Shown here piece by piece: positions 8,288 to 19,439 of a stretch of 64,000 nucleotides of DNA (the stretch's first letter is position 1; every line of letters begins with the position of its first letter). This stretch comes from Vreelandella songnenensis. Lineage in GTDB: Bacteria; Pseudomonadota; Gammaproteobacteria; Pseudomonadales; Halomonadaceae. Both the position numbers and the translations under genes were made by a program. A model generated the notes under the pieces. It saw only the letters and a list, made by a program, of their open reading frames with translations. It searched no databases and was not told where the DNA came from. The stretch lies in contig NZ_PVTK01000001.1 of assembly GCF_003002925.1 (NCBI RefSeq), forward strand, positions 958,791 through 1,022,790. The letters run 5' to 3'.

Positions 8288-9760
8288 TCAGTTCGCCAGA
8301 ATCATCGCGTCCAGATCGAGGGACAGCGGGTCCAGCACCTCAGGCCAGCTTATATAAGGTGTGTTACCGCTTCCGTTCACCAGTACGCTAAATACGCCCC
8401 AACGTCCGCTGGCTGTACGAAAGTAGCCTGCCGCTGCGCGAACCGCAAAGGGCTGGTTGAGCGTGCCCGTCTTCAGCATGACGTTATTTTGAAAGGTGGG
8501 CGAGCCTCGCCGTATAAAGCGCATGACCCCGTTGGCCGGTGACTGGAACGCGGCCACAAAGCTTGGGAACAGCGCGCTCTGGCGATACATGTCTTCGAGC
8601 ATCACGTTGACGCCGTGGGCCGAGGTACGGTTTTCCGTGGTCAGCCCACTGCCGCTGTAAAGCGTGAGCGGCCCATGGCCCGGCAGCTGCTGGGCATAGG
8701 TCTCGATGGCCGCTCCTGCCTGACGCAGCTGCGCTTGAGGCGTCTGCACCAGATTCAAGGCCAGCACGTCGGCCATGTAGTTGTTGGAGTAGTTCATGGT
8801 GCGCAGCAAAAGCTCCTGCAGCGGCTGGCTATCCACAGCGGCCAGACGCCGAGCGTTGCTGGCAGGCTGCAGGGTGGTCAGCCGCCAGGGGTCGCGCACC
8901 ACGATACCAGCCTGATTCAACATGCCCAGCAGCACCTTGGCGGTTTCCTCGGCGGCGTCGCCGGCGCCGCGGTAGATGTCCTGGGCCATGGCGTTGGTCG
9001 AAATCTGGCCGGTGACGCGCATCACGTCGCCACGCTCATCGGTAATCCGCTCGGCGCTGATCTCGGTACCGCTGTTGGCGGGCCGGGTAACGACCTGGTT
9101 ATCAATGGTGATCAGCGGCTGCTGGCTGTCGCATAGCGTGGCGCGGGCGGGTTCACCGGGAGCGCTGGAGGGCGCCACGTTGACGCACCAGCTGCCGAAG
9201 TTGACCCCCGCCGAAGTCAGCGGCGCGCTGTAGGCATTGGTGACCCGGGTGCGCGCATTGCAGCGGTCCGTGGTAATGCAATCCACCGGCCCAAAGCGCC
9301 ACTGGCTCACGACCAGGGCGCCATCCACCTCGTTGACCCCGGCCATCTGCAGGCGCTGCACCAGGCGCCACAGGTTCTCCGTGGTCAATCCCGGGTCACC
9401 GCCGCCTTCAAATACCAGATCGCCGCGCAGCACGCCGTTATCGATGCTGCCACTGCTGACCAGCTGGCTGGTGAAGCGGTGCTGGGGGCCAAAGCGGTTG
9501 AGAAGCGCGGCGGCCATGTACGCCTTGGTGACCGAGGCGGGCGCCATTTGCCGCTCGGGGTTCAGGCTGCCCAGGGTGACCGGGGCGCTGGTATCCAGCA
9601 GGCGCGCCTCGGCGCTGATCGAAAAGCCTTTTTCCTGCAGTTGGCCAAGGCGGGTGAAATCGGCCCAGGCCGAAGCGCTGACGCTCAGCGCAGCCGCCGC
9701 CACGCCAACCAGGAAGGAGGCACGCCACTGGCGCGCCGCTGCTGTAGAAAAGTAGGTCAC
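8288..9760 (-). CDS. dacB: D-alanyl-D-alanine carboxypeptidase/endopeptidase (PBP4)
   Basis: 490 residues from a GTG at 9760 with AGGCGG upstream. The open frame runs on through the SMR gene, but only this start leaves a clean signal peptide ('FLVGVAAAALSVSASAWA'). Class C penicillin-binding motifs are present: SVTK at residues 76-79, SNN within 'NYSNNYMAD', and KTG within 'MLKTGTL'. PBP4 trims peptidoglycan stem peptides and cleaves cross-links in the periplasm. The length fits the family (about 480). The start overlaps the region just after the SMR stop, consistent with translational coupling. Confidence 0.93.
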   Translation of the reverse strand: MTYFSTAAARQWRASFLVGVAAAALSVSASAWADFTRLGQLQEKGFSISAEARLLDTSAPVTLGSLNPERQMAPASVTKAYMAAALLNRFGPQHRFTSQLVSSGSIDNGVLRGDLVFEGGGDPGLTTENLWRLVQRLQMAGVNEVDGALVVSQWRFGPVDCITTDRCNARTRVTNAYSAPLTSAGVNFGSWCVNVAPSSAPGEPARATLCDSQQPLITIDNQVVTRPANSGTEISAERITDERGDVMRVTGQISTNAMAQDIYRGAGDAAEETAKVLLGMLNQAGIVVRDPWRLTTLQPASNARRLAAVDSQPLQELLLRTMNYSNNYMADVLALNLVQTPQAQLRQAGAAIETYAQQLPGHGPLTLYSGSGLTTENRTSAHGVNVMLEDMYRQSALFPSFVAAFQSPANGVMRFIRRGSPTFQNNVMLKTGTLNQPFAVRAAAGYFRTASGRWGVFSVLVNGSGNTPYISWPEVLDPLSLDLDAMILAN

Positions 9761-9771
9761 GTTAATCCGCC

Positions 9772-10101
9772 TCAATGCACACTCATTTTGGAAAATACTT
9801 GCAGCACGACCACGCCTGCCACAATCAGACTTATGCCTACCACGGCGGGCAGGTCGGGCTTTTCGCCGAACGCGAACACCCCCATCAGCGTGACCAGCAC
9901 GATCCCGAGCCCCGCCCATATCGCGTAGGCAATGCCTACCGGAAGCGTACGCAGCACCAGGCTCAACAGATAAAAGGCCACCCCGTAGCCGACCACCACC
10001 AGCACACTGGGCAGCGGCCGGGTAAAGCCTTCGGAGGCCTTGAGCGCGCTGGTGGCGATCACTTCGGCGACAATCGCCATGATCAGATAAACAAACGTCA
10101 T
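9772..10101 (-). CDS. Small multidrug resistance (SMR) family transporter
   Basis: 109 residues, four helices. The first helix 'YLIMAIVAEVIATSALKAS' holds the essential membrane glutamate (equivalent to EmrE Glu14), and 'GIAYAIWAGLG' is the family motif with the conserved tryptophan. These features favour the quaternary-ammonium exporter branch (EmrE/QacE) over guanidinium exporters, but this is not proven. The start ATG at 10101 overlaps the TrmB-like gene's stop (ATGA), with GGAG five bases upstream, so the two are translationally coupled. Confidence 0.9.
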   Translation of the reverse strand: MTFVYLIMAIVAEVIATSALKASEGFTRPLPSVLVVVGYGVAFYLLSLVLRTLPVGIAYAIWAGLGIVLVTLMGVFAFGEKPDLPAVVGISLIVAGVVVLQVFSKMSVH

Positions 10102-10763
10102 GTCCGCTCCAGCTCGATCTGCAGGCGCCACAGCGTCTGGCCGCTTTGGGCGTACTTGGCTTCAAACGGGGTCAGATACTCGCCTTGCGGCTGCCATATA
10201 CCGGTTTCAGCCTGCTTACCGGTTACCTGGGCCACCGCCTGGGCAAACTCCTCGACATACAGTTGCCAGTTGGAGCGCAGCTCAAGCAGGCCCCCAAGGG
10301 CCAGGAGCGTGGGCAGCACCGGGTGGCCGTGCCAGCGCATCTTCAGGTGAGCGCCCTTGGGATACGGGTTGGGATATAAAAGGTAGTGGCGCGCAGGCGC
10401 CCAGCCCGCCTGCTCGGCCAGCCGCCAGAAATCGATCAGATCGGCCCGTACCAGCAGCGCGTTATCCGGCAATGCGCCGTGGTCGCGCCCCAGGCGGTCC
10501 TCGCTGCGGTCTACTCCGATTACCGCGTGGTCAGGGAACCGGGCGGCCAGTTGTCGGGTCGAAACGCCAACGCCACACCCTGCGTCCAGAACAAGCGGGG
10601 CTTGGCGGGCGTGATACCAGGCGTGCGCCTGCTCGAATGCCTGCTTCGTATGCTCGGCAATGGGTTTGCGCAGCGGCGTTGCCAGCGCCCGGTCTACCCG
10701 GCGTGCCAGATCATGATGCGGGCCCGGCTGATTGGATATGACGGGTCGTGAATTGTACTGCAT
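10098..10763 (-). CDS. Divergent TrmB-like SAM-dependent methyltransferase
   Basis: 221 residues. A Rossmann motif I 'LDAGCGVGVSTRQL' (residues 59-72) and the general TrmB layout are clear, including the early 'GPHHDLARRVDRA' arm and the 'GEYLTPFEAKYAQSG' C-terminus. Where genuine tRNA (guanine-46-N7) methyltransferases have a DPWPKxRHxKRR block, this protein has 'YPNPYPKGAHLKMRW', and the TDWE-like block is 'LRSNWQ'. It is therefore a paralogue of TrmB or a very divergent TrmB; target RNA or activity cannot be assigned from sequence. It heads the SMR-dacB-dgkA-glnE run. Confidence 0.75.
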   Translation of the reverse strand: MQYNSRPVISNQPGPHHDLARRVDRALATPLRKPIAEHTKQAFEQAHAWYHARQAPLVLDAGCGVGVSTRQLAARFPDHAVIGVDRSEDRLGRDHGALPDNALLVRADLIDFWRLAEQAGWAPARHYLLYPNPYPKGAHLKMRWHGHPVLPTLLALGGLLELRSNWQLYVEEFAQAVAQVTGKQAETGIWQPQGEYLTPFEAKYAQSGQTLWRLQIELERT

Positions 10764-10945
10764 GCCATCGCTCAGATTGAAAAGAGGTGATTCTATCAGT
10801 CTCCGATGCTTGCAGCATGACGCCGTTAGGCGCCCGGTGCTATGATCACGCCCACGAAATTCATTAAGCTCGGTGACAGCCTGCGATTTTGCCTGTCACT
10901 GACGATAACTATCATCAAAAACCACCGCACCACGAGGAACCCGGC

Positions 10946-13347
<2,402 letters not shown>

Positions 13348-13387
13348 CCCCCAACATTGTTGAGTAAAACGCTCAGGGTTCGTGTGA

Positions 13388-13672
<285 letters not shown>

Positions 13673-13685
13673 GCCAAGGCGGCGC

Positions 13686-14975
13686 GTGCGTATATGGGCC
13701 ATTGCCTGGCCGATCATCCTTTCCAATATCACCGTCCCGCTGCTGGGGCTGGTGGACACTGCCGTGGTCGGCCACCTGCCGGACGCCCGCTATCTGGCGG
13801 CCGTTACCCTGGGCGCGACGCTGTTCAGCTTTCTCTACTGGGGCTTTGGCTTTCTGCGCATGGGCACCACCGGACTGGTAGCCCAGGCACTGGGCCGCGA
13901 AAGCGATAGCGATGTCCAGAACCTGCTGGGCCAGTCGCTGATCATCGCCGGCGTCATCGGCATCCTGCTGATTATTTTCTCCACACCGCTGATTTCACTT
14001 GGCCTCTGGCTGCTCGATGGCAGCGATATCGCCACGCCCCTGGCCCGGGAGTACGCCGAGATACGCCTGTGGTCCGCGCCTGCGGTGCTGGCCAACTACG
14101 CCATTCTGGGCTGGTTTCTGGGCCAGCAGAACTCCCGCGTGACGCTTATGATTCTGCTGCTGACCAATACCATCAATATCATTCTCGACGTGTGGTTTGT
14201 GATCGGCCTGGGCATGACCAGCGACGGCGTCGCCTGGGCAAGCGTGATTGCCGATTACAGCGCGCTCGGATTTGGCGGCTACCTGGTGCTGCGCCAGTTG
14301 AAGCGACTGAGCGGGCACTTCTCCCGAGCGCGGCTGCTGGCGCTTTCGGCCTACGGGGCGCTGTTTTCCATCAACGCCCACCTGTTTGTGCGCACCCTGG
14401 GCCTGCTGTTCGTGATGGCCTTCTTTACCGCTCAGGGCGCACGTCAGGGCGATACGGTACTGGCCGCCAACGCGGTGCTCTTGCAGTTCATCCTGCTGAC
14501 AAGCTACGCGCTCGACGGCTTTGCTCACGCGGCCGAGGCGTTGGTGGGCCGCGCCTACGGCCGCCGCAACTGGCAGGAGCTGGCCACCATCGTGCGCCGG
14601 GCGGCGCTGTTTTCACTATGGACGGCGGGTGGCGCCGCCTTGCTCTTTGCCCTCGGCGGCAATCAGCTGGTGGCGCTACTGACCGGGCTTGATGAGGTGC
14701 GCACCACCGCGGCAAGCTATCTGCCCTGGATGGTCGCCATGCCGCTGATAGCGGTATGGAGCTATCTGTTCGACGGCGTCTTCATAGGTGCCACCGCCGT
14801 GCGCGAAATGCGCAACAGCATCTTTATCGCCATGGCGGTGTACCTGCCTGCCTGGTGGCTCACCCAGGGCCTTGGCAATCACGGGCTGTGGCTGGCCTTT
14901 ACGCTGTTCATTGCCGTGCGCTCGGCGGTGCTGATCGGCTACTACCGCCGCTACCGGCGCCTCTACTGGTACTAG
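13686..14975 (+). CDS. dinF: MATE-family efflux protein, DinF-like
   Basis: About 429 residues from a GTG at 13686 (AAGG six bases upstream). The frame is open further into the ferredoxin gene, so the exact start is uncertain. The N-terminal helix reads 'WPIILSNITVPLLGLVDTAV', nearly the DinF consensus, followed by 'FGFLRMGTTGLVAQALGR'. Twelve hydrophobic segments are visible. MATE proteins export cationic compounds using sodium or proton gradients; DinF members have been linked to oxidative and bile-salt stress. It follows the ferredoxin gene by 13 bases. Confidence 0.88.
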   Translation: MRIWAIAWPIILSNITVPLLGLVDTAVVGHLPDARYLAAVTLGATLFSFLYWGFGFLRMGTTGLVAQALGRESDSDVQNLLGQSLIIAGVIGILLIIFSTPLISLGLWLLDGSDIATPLAREYAEIRLWSAPAVLANYAILGWFLGQQNSRVTLMILLLTNTINIILDVWFVIGLGMTSDGVAWASVIADYSALGFGGYLVLRQLKRLSGHFSRARLLALSAYGALFSINAHLFVRTLGLLFVMAFFTAQGARQGDTVLAANAVLLQFILLTSYALDGFAHAAEALVGRAYGRRNWQELATIVRRAALFSLWTAGGAALLFALGGNQLVALLTGLDEVRTTAASYLPWMVAMPLIAVWSYLFDGVFIGATAVREMRNSIFIAMAVYLPAWWLTQGLGNHGLWLAFTLFIAVRSAVLIGYYRRYRRLYWY

Positions 14976-15092
14976 TGGACCGCCCCTGGCGGGCGTTTCG
15001 GCTTCCAGCCGGCTTATCAACCTGACGGTTGATGGTGAAAACCCTCCCGCGCCGCCGTATATTGTGCTGACAACAAATAAGAGAGCTTCCTC

Positions 15093-16403
15093 ATGCTTAA
15101 GATGATATCCAAACCGGCCGTCAAGCTGGTCGAGCGCTACCTGCCCGATCCGTATATCTTCGTGCTGCTGCTGACTCTGGTGGCGGCGGTGGCGGCTATC
15201 GCCGTGGAACGCCAGACACCCTTGGCCGTCATGCGCATGTGGGGGGATGGTTTCTGGGGGCTTTTGACCTTCTCCATGCAGATGCTGCTGGTGCTGGTGA
15301 CAGGCTTCATGCTGGCAAGCTCACCGCCGGTGAAGCGCATTCTGCAAAAGCTTGCCGGTACGGCAAAAAGCCCGGGCGGCGCGATCATTCTGGTGACGCT
15401 GGTATCGCTTGCCGCCAGCTGGATCAACTGGGGGTTCGGCCTCGTGGTGGGCGCGCTGTTTGCCAAGGAGCTTGCGCGGCTGGTGCGGGTCGATTATCGC
15501 CTGCTGGTGGCCAGCGCCTACTCGGGCTTTATCGTCTGGCACGGCGGTCTGGCCGGGTCGGTACCGCTGACGATTGCCACCGAGGGCCACTTCACCGCCG
15601 ACCAGATCGGTGTGATCGGCACAGGCTCGACCATCTTCGCCTTCTTCAACCTGGCGATTGTGGTGTGCCTGTTTATCGCCGTGCCGCTGGTCAACCGTTT
15701 GATGCTGCCCGATGAACAGGACAGCGTGTACGTCGACCCTCAGTTGCTTGACGATGAACCCGCGCCGGTGGGCCGACTTACCCGCCCGGCCGAGAGGCTT
15801 GAAAACAGCATGGCGCTGTCGCTGCTGGTGGGCGTACCCGGGCTTGTGTTCCTGCTGGATCACTTCATTCTGCGCGGCGGCGGCCTCAACCTGAACGTCG
15901 TCAACTTTCTGTTTCTGTTTCTGGCGATCGTGCTGCACCGTACGCCGCGCAATCTGCTGACCAGCCTGAATGAGGCCATCAAGGGCGGTGCGGGCATTGT
16001 CATCCAGTTTCCCTTTTACGCCGGCATCATGGCGATCATGGTGCAGTCGGGCCTGGCACAGAGCATGTCGGAGTGGCTGATCTCCTTTGCTACGCCAACG
16101 TCGCTGCCTTTCTGGTCGTTTATCAGCGCGGGCATTGTTAACCTGTTCGTGCCTTCCGGCGGCGGGCAGTGGGCGGTACAGGCGCCGGTCATGCTGCCGG
16201 CGGCCCAGGCGCTGGGCGCGGATATTTCCCGCGTGGCGATGGCGGTTGCCTGGGGCGATGCCTGGACCAACCTGCTGCAGCCCTTCTGGGCGCTGCCGGT
16301 GCTGGCCATCGCCGGGCTCAAGGCCAAGGACATCATGGGCTTTTGCCTGGTGCAGCTGTTCATTACCGGTATCATTATCTCGGTGGGTCTGGTCTGGTTC
16401 TAG
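15093..16403 (+). CDS. atoE: AtoE-family short-chain fatty acid transporter
   Basis: 436 residues, matching AtoE length (about 440). The sequence starts with 'LVERYLPDPYIFVLLLTLV', typical of this family, and contains 'ASWINWGFGLVVGALFAKE' and the C-terminal 'VPSGGGQWAVQAPVMLPAA' box. About ten to eleven membrane helices are predicted. It probably imports short-chain fatty acids such as butyrate or acetoacetate. No ato catabolic genes are adjacent; the next gene is an acyl-CoA thioesterase. Confidence 0.92.
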   Translation: MLKMISKPAVKLVERYLPDPYIFVLLLTLVAAVAAIAVERQTPLAVMRMWGDGFWGLLTFSMQMLLVLVTGFMLASSPPVKRILQKLAGTAKSPGGAIILVTLVSLAASWINWGFGLVVGALFAKELARLVRVDYRLLVASAYSGFIVWHGGLAGSVPLTIATEGHFTADQIGVIGTGSTIFAFFNLAIVVCLFIAVPLVNRLMLPDEQDSVYVDPQLLDDEPAPVGRLTRPAERLENSMALSLLVGVPGLVFLLDHFILRGGGLNLNVVNFLFLFLAIVLHRTPRNLLTSLNEAIKGGAGIVIQFPFYAGIMAIMVQSGLAQSMSEWLISFATPTSLPFWSFISAGIVNLFVPSGGGQWAVQAPVMLPAAQALGADISRVAMAVAWGDAWTNLLQPFWALPVLAIAGLKAKDIMGFCLVQLFITGIIISVGLVWF

Positions 16404-16429
16404 TGGTCAGGCACTCACCCTTGAATGCG

Positions 16430-16450
16430 CTGCCCGCCGGAGGCGGGTAG
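16430..16450 (+). terminator. GC hairpin between atoE and the thioesterase gene
   Basis: Nine-base arms CTGCCCGCC and GGCGGGTAG (one G-T pair) with a GGA loop. No T-run follows, so termination is uncertain. It may instead be a transcript-stabilising or attenuating hairpin ahead of the thioesterase. Confidence 0.3.
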
Positions 16451-16472
16451 CCCGTATAGACAAGGATTCATT

Positions 16473-17009
16473 ATGTCAGACGCAGCGCAAACGGCCCTGC
16501 CAGGACAGCACGAGCTGTCGATGACCGTTCTCATGACCCCCGACATGGCCAACTTCAGTGGCAAGGTGCATGGCGGGGCCATTCTCAAGAAGCTCGATGA
16601 AGTCGCCTACGCCTGCGCCAGCCGCTACTCTGGCCACTACGTGGTGACGCTTTCGGTCGATCAGGTGCTGTTCAAGCAGCCCATTCACGTGGGCGAGCTG
16701 GTCACCTTTCTGGCGTGTGTGAATCATGTAGGCCGCTCGTCCATGGAAATTGGCGTCAAGGTGGTGGCCGAGGACATTCGCAACAAGCTGATTCGCCATA
16801 CCAACAGCTGCTACCTGACCATGGTGGCCGTGGATTCAGACGGCAAGCCGGCCAGCGTACCGCCGCTGACGCTGACCACGCCGATCCAGAAGCTGCGTTT
16901 CGAGAAGGCGGCGCTGCGCAAGAAACACCGCAAGCAGGCCGAGCAGGAAGAGAAGATGACCCAGCAGCACTATCAGACGCAGACCACACCTGGCCAGACG
17001 CAGGCTTGA
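16473..17009 (+). CDS. Hotdog-fold acyl-CoA thioesterase (YciA/BACH type)
   Basis: 178 residues from ATG 16473 with AAGGA six bases upstream. A single hotdog domain covers residues 15-135. It contains 'MANFSGKVHGGAILKKLDE', where the helix-capping 'N..G.VHGG..L...D' pattern supplies the catalytic Asn and Asp, and 'VVTLSVDQVLFKQPIHVGE'. A charged tail 'RFEKAALRKKHRKQAEQEE', likely helical and perhaps coiled-coil, follows, with a Gln/Thr-rich end. It hydrolyses acyl-CoA esters in the cytoplasm. Position after the AtoE transporter suggests control of acyl-CoA pools. Confidence 0.9.
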   Translation: MSDAAQTALPGQHELSMTVLMTPDMANFSGKVHGGAILKKLDEVAYACASRYSGHYVVTLSVDQVLFKQPIHVGELVTFLACVNHVGRSSMEIGVKVVAEDIRNKLIRHTNSCYLTMVAVDSDGKPASVPPLTLTTPIQKLRFEKAALRKKHRKQAEQEEKMTQQHYQTQTTPGQTQA

Positions 17010-17053
17010 CGACCACGCAGCGACACTGCTCTCACGCCCAACAAGGAGGTTGC

Positions 17054-18058
17054 ATGCCTATCCGGCGGCGCTACCCACAACTGCCCAAGCCCGTTGAGTA
17101 CGCTCATATCGGCTGGGACTTGCTTATCATCGTCGCGGTAGTGCTCAACCTGGGGCTTTTGCTGTTTGATTCGCTTTATCTGATCGGGCCGTTCAATCAG
17201 GCGGTGGCAAGCCTTGCACCGGGTTTTCACGCGTTCTACGAAAACGAGGTCCATAGCCGCTTCTTTCATATCGACCTTTTCTTCGTCGGCCTGTTCGTGG
17301 TCGATATCCTCCTGGGCTGGGCGGCGGCCATCGCCGAGCGGCGCTATCACCGCTGGTTTTTCTACCCCTTCGTCCACTGGTATGACGTGCTGGGCTGTAT
17401 CCCGCTGAGCGGTTTTCGCCTGCTGCGGGTACTGCGCGTGGTCTCGCTGCTTCACCGGCTGCATCGTCTGGGGCTTATCAACGTCACCCACTGGTCCATC
17501 TATCAGTTCTTCTTCAAGTATTACGACATCCTGCTCGAAGAGCTTTCGGACCGCATCGCCCTGCGCCTGCTGGGTAACGTGCAGCAGCAGATCATGTCCA
17601 GCGATTCGCTGACCGAACGGGTCATCGACCGGGTCATCATGCCGCGCAAGGCAGCGCTGATCAGCGAGATCGTCCAGCGCCTGGAAAGCACCGTCGGCGA
17701 GGCCTACCAGCTCAACCGCGATGCCGCCATGAGCGCGATCGACAACCTGGTGACCCGCACGCTGAACGAAAGCCCTGAAATTCAGCGCCTGCACCGGCTG
17801 CCCATGGGCCAGACCACGGCCAGCGCCATGCAGGCATCCATCAGCGGCGTTGCCCAGCGGCTGGTAGACGAGATGGCACTCGGCATTCACTCCCCCGAGT
17901 TCAGGCAACTGGTCGAACGCACGGCGGACAGCGGCTTTGACAGCTGGCTGAGCGTGGATCAGGAGAGCAACCGGATTACCGAGCTGGTGCTGTACGATAT
18001 TCTTGAAATGCTCAAGGAGCAGGTAAACCGCCAACGCTGGAAAGATCGCTATGAGTAG
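17054..18058 (+). CDS. Voltage-sensor-like four-helix membrane protein without a pore domain
   Basis: 334 residues from ATG 17054 (AAGGAGGT upstream). Four hydrophobic segments fall at about 20-45, 70-92, 103-118 and 120-140. The last is S4-like: Arg at 122, 125 and 128, then 135 and 138, in 'FRLLRVLRVVSLLHRLHRLG'. Acidic residues occur in S2 (Asp84) and S3 (Asp111), as needed for a gating-charge network. No S5-P-S6 pore or selectivity filter follows; the remaining 190 residues are soluble and helical. Annotation pipelines would probably call this an ion transporter. I assign a voltage-sensor-like fold only. Its stop overlaps the start of the LysE gene by eight bases. Confidence 0.65.
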   Translation: MPIRRRYPQLPKPVEYAHIGWDLLIIVAVVLNLGLLLFDSLYLIGPFNQAVASLAPGFHAFYENEVHSRFFHIDLFFVGLFVVDILLGWAAAIAERRYHRWFFYPFVHWYDVLGCIPLSGFRLLRVLRVVSLLHRLHRLGLINVTHWSIYQFFFKYYDILLEELSDRIALRLLGNVQQQIMSSDSLTERVIDRVIMPRKAALISEIVQRLESTVGEAYQLNRDAAMSAIDNLVTRTLNESPEIQRLHRLPMGQTTASAMQASISGVAQRLVDEMALGIHSPEFRQLVERTADSGFDSWLSVDQESNRITELVLYDILEMLKEQVNRQRWKDRYE

Positions 18059-18662
18059 TGAATGGCTGATCCTGCTGGGCCCGGTGGCCCTGTTCATGAT
18101 GTCGATGACGCTGACGCCTGGCCCCAACAACCTGATGCTGACGGCATCCGGGGCCAACTTTGGCGTACGCCGGACCGTGCCGCATATGGGGGGCATCGTG
18201 GGCGGGTGTTTCATGCTCTATCTGGCCATCGCGCTGGGCCTGGGCGTGCTGTTCGAGCGCTTTCCCGTTCTGCACATGACTCTGCGCTGGGTGGGCAGCG
18301 CCTACCTGCTTTACCTGGCGTTCAAGATCGCCACGGCGCCGCCGCCCAACTTGAAGGATGCCGCTGCCCGGGGTACGCCGCTGACGTTCTGGCAGGCTGC
18401 TCTGTTTCAGCTGGCCAATCCCAAGGCCTGGGTACTGGGGCTGGCGCTGATTGCCGGCTTTCTGCCCGAAAGCGGGCCCAAGCTCATCAACGCCGTGATT
18501 CTGGTGGGCTTTGCCGAGCTGGTCGCGCTGCCGTGCCTGTTGGTGTGGGCGGGCTTTGGCATGGCCATCGGCCGCTGGATCAAGAGTGACAGGGCCTGGC
18601 GTGCGTTCAACGTCATCATGGGCTTGTTGACCGCCGCCTGCGTGATATTGATTCTGCGTTAG
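18051..18662 (+). CDS. LysE/RhtB-family amino-acid exporter
   Basis: 203 residues, about six helices. The family motif 'SMTLTPGPNNLMLTASGANFG' region lies near residues 18-37 (conserved PGPN). 'FQLANPKAWVLGLAL' in the second half matches the N-P-K segment of LysE/RhtB proteins. It exports amino acids or derivatives; the substrate is unknown. The start ATG overlaps the preceding gene's stop, so the two are translationally coupled. The stop overlaps a convergent lipoprotein gene by four bases. Confidence 0.92.
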   Translation: MSSEWLILLGPVALFMMSMTLTPGPNNLMLTASGANFGVRRTVPHMGGIVGGCFMLYLAIALGLGVLFERFPVLHMTLRWVGSAYLLYLAFKIATAPPPNLKDAAARGTPLTFWQAALFQLANPKAWVLGLALIAGFLPESGPKLINAVILVGFAELVALPCLLVWAGFGMAIGRWIKSDRAWRAFNVIMGLLTAACVILILR

Positions 18663-19009
18663 CCGCAGCGCAGTGCTTCGATGCGCTCATTGTCATCCAC
18701 ATGGATGTTCAAGCGTTCGGGGCGATGGTCCATGGTGGCTGCATCGCCGGGATGCAGCACCCGCACCTGGCGCGACTGGCTTTCGCTTTGAAGCTGGGGC
18801 AGATTGGCTTCATCGAAGGTTTCGCCAAGCGCATACTCGACCGCCGCTGTATCACAGCTCTCAAGGGAAATGGGCTGGGCGGCCGGCTCCTCCGCGGATG
18901 AATCTTCCGCACCGGAGGCACAGGCGCCGAGCAGCAGAACTACCCCGCCTGCCATGATCATTTTCGCGTAGCGTATTGCGTCATCAGGGGTGTATTGCCA
19001 GGTTTTCAT
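18659..19009 (-). CDS. Lipoprotein with an I78-type peptidase inhibitor domain
   Basis: 116 residues. ATG 19009 has AAGG seven bases upstream. A lipobox 'VLLLGAC' ends the signal peptide at Cys30; the n-region is unusually long and includes acidic residues, so a start at the later Met17 is possible but has no ribosome site. The C-terminal 'HPGDAATMDHRPERLNIHVD' and final 'RIEALRCG' match the I78 inhibitor family consensus (R-P-G..T.D.R..RLN...D....I....CG). The protein probably sits in the envelope and may inhibit serine proteases, which is inference from the family. Confidence 0.8.
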   Translation of the reverse strand: MKTWQYTPDDAIRYAKMIMAGGVVLLLGACASGAEDSSAEEPAAQPISLESCDTAAVEYALGETFDEANLPQLQSESQSRQVRVLHPGDAATMDHRPERLNIHVDDNERIEALRCG

Positions 19010-19055
19010 CGGCTTACCTTTATTCTGGTTATTGATAGGTTACCCACACGCAAAA

Positions 19056-19079
19056 CGGGCCGGGCATACGCCCGGCCCG
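19056..19079 (-). terminator. Intrinsic terminator after the entericidin-like gene
   Basis: Ten-base perfect arms CGGGCCGGGC and GCCCGGCCCG with a four-base loop, followed on the minus strand by TTTTGCG. It lies 23 bases past the entericidin-like stop. Confidence 0.8.
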
Positions 19080-19102
19080 CTCGATATCTTCAAGGCTCGC
19101 GA

Positions 19103-19234
19103 TTAATCAGCGGCGTCTTGAACCGCCTGACCGCCGCGCTCCACATCCTTGCCAGCACCGGAAATCGTGTTGCAGCCAGCCAGTGTACCGGCTGCCATCA
19201 AAAGAATAAGACTCGTCGCTAAAAGCTTTTTCAT
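19103..19234 (-). CDS. Entericidin A/B-family small lipoprotein
   Basis: 43 residues from ATG 19234, with AAGGAG eight bases upstream. It has a short basic n-region MKK, a hydrophobic core and the lipobox 'LAGC', with the mature part 'NTISGAGKDVERGGQAVQDAAD'-like (Gly/Asp rich), as in entericidins. E. coli EcnA/EcnB form an antidote/toxin lipoprotein pair at stationary phase; only one copy is present here, so a simple envelope-stress role is as likely. Confidence 0.9.
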   Translation of the reverse strand: MKKLLATSLILLMAAGTLAGCNTISGAGKDVERGGQAVQDAAD

Positions 19235-19382
19235 GGATGTTCTCCTTAACGTGTCAGTCAACAGCGGAAATCCCCTCGGGCAGCGATTGCCCTTCTGAGG
19301 AGTACTCTCAGCGTAACAGCGTTTTAGCACTTTCGCCTGTTTTCCATGGCGTAATTTCACTCAGGGCGTTTATTGACAAGCA

Positions 19383-19409
19383 TTGACCGTGGCGTTCACC
19401 TGCTATGAT
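19383..19409 (+). promoter_or_regulatory. Candidate promoter of the HIT-family gene
   Basis: A good -10 box TATGAT at 19404-19409 and a -35 candidate TTGACC at 19383-19388. The 15-base spacing is short, so the -35 call is weak. Confidence 0.4.
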
Positions 19410-19439
19410 GAGCCGATCCAAGACCGCCTGGAGCACCCC

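Noticed and set aside
9761..10165. N-terminal extension of dacB into the SMR gene
   Set aside because: The extra 135 residues have no similarity; the GTG at 9760 has a ribosome site and signal peptide, and the SMR frame is a real gene.
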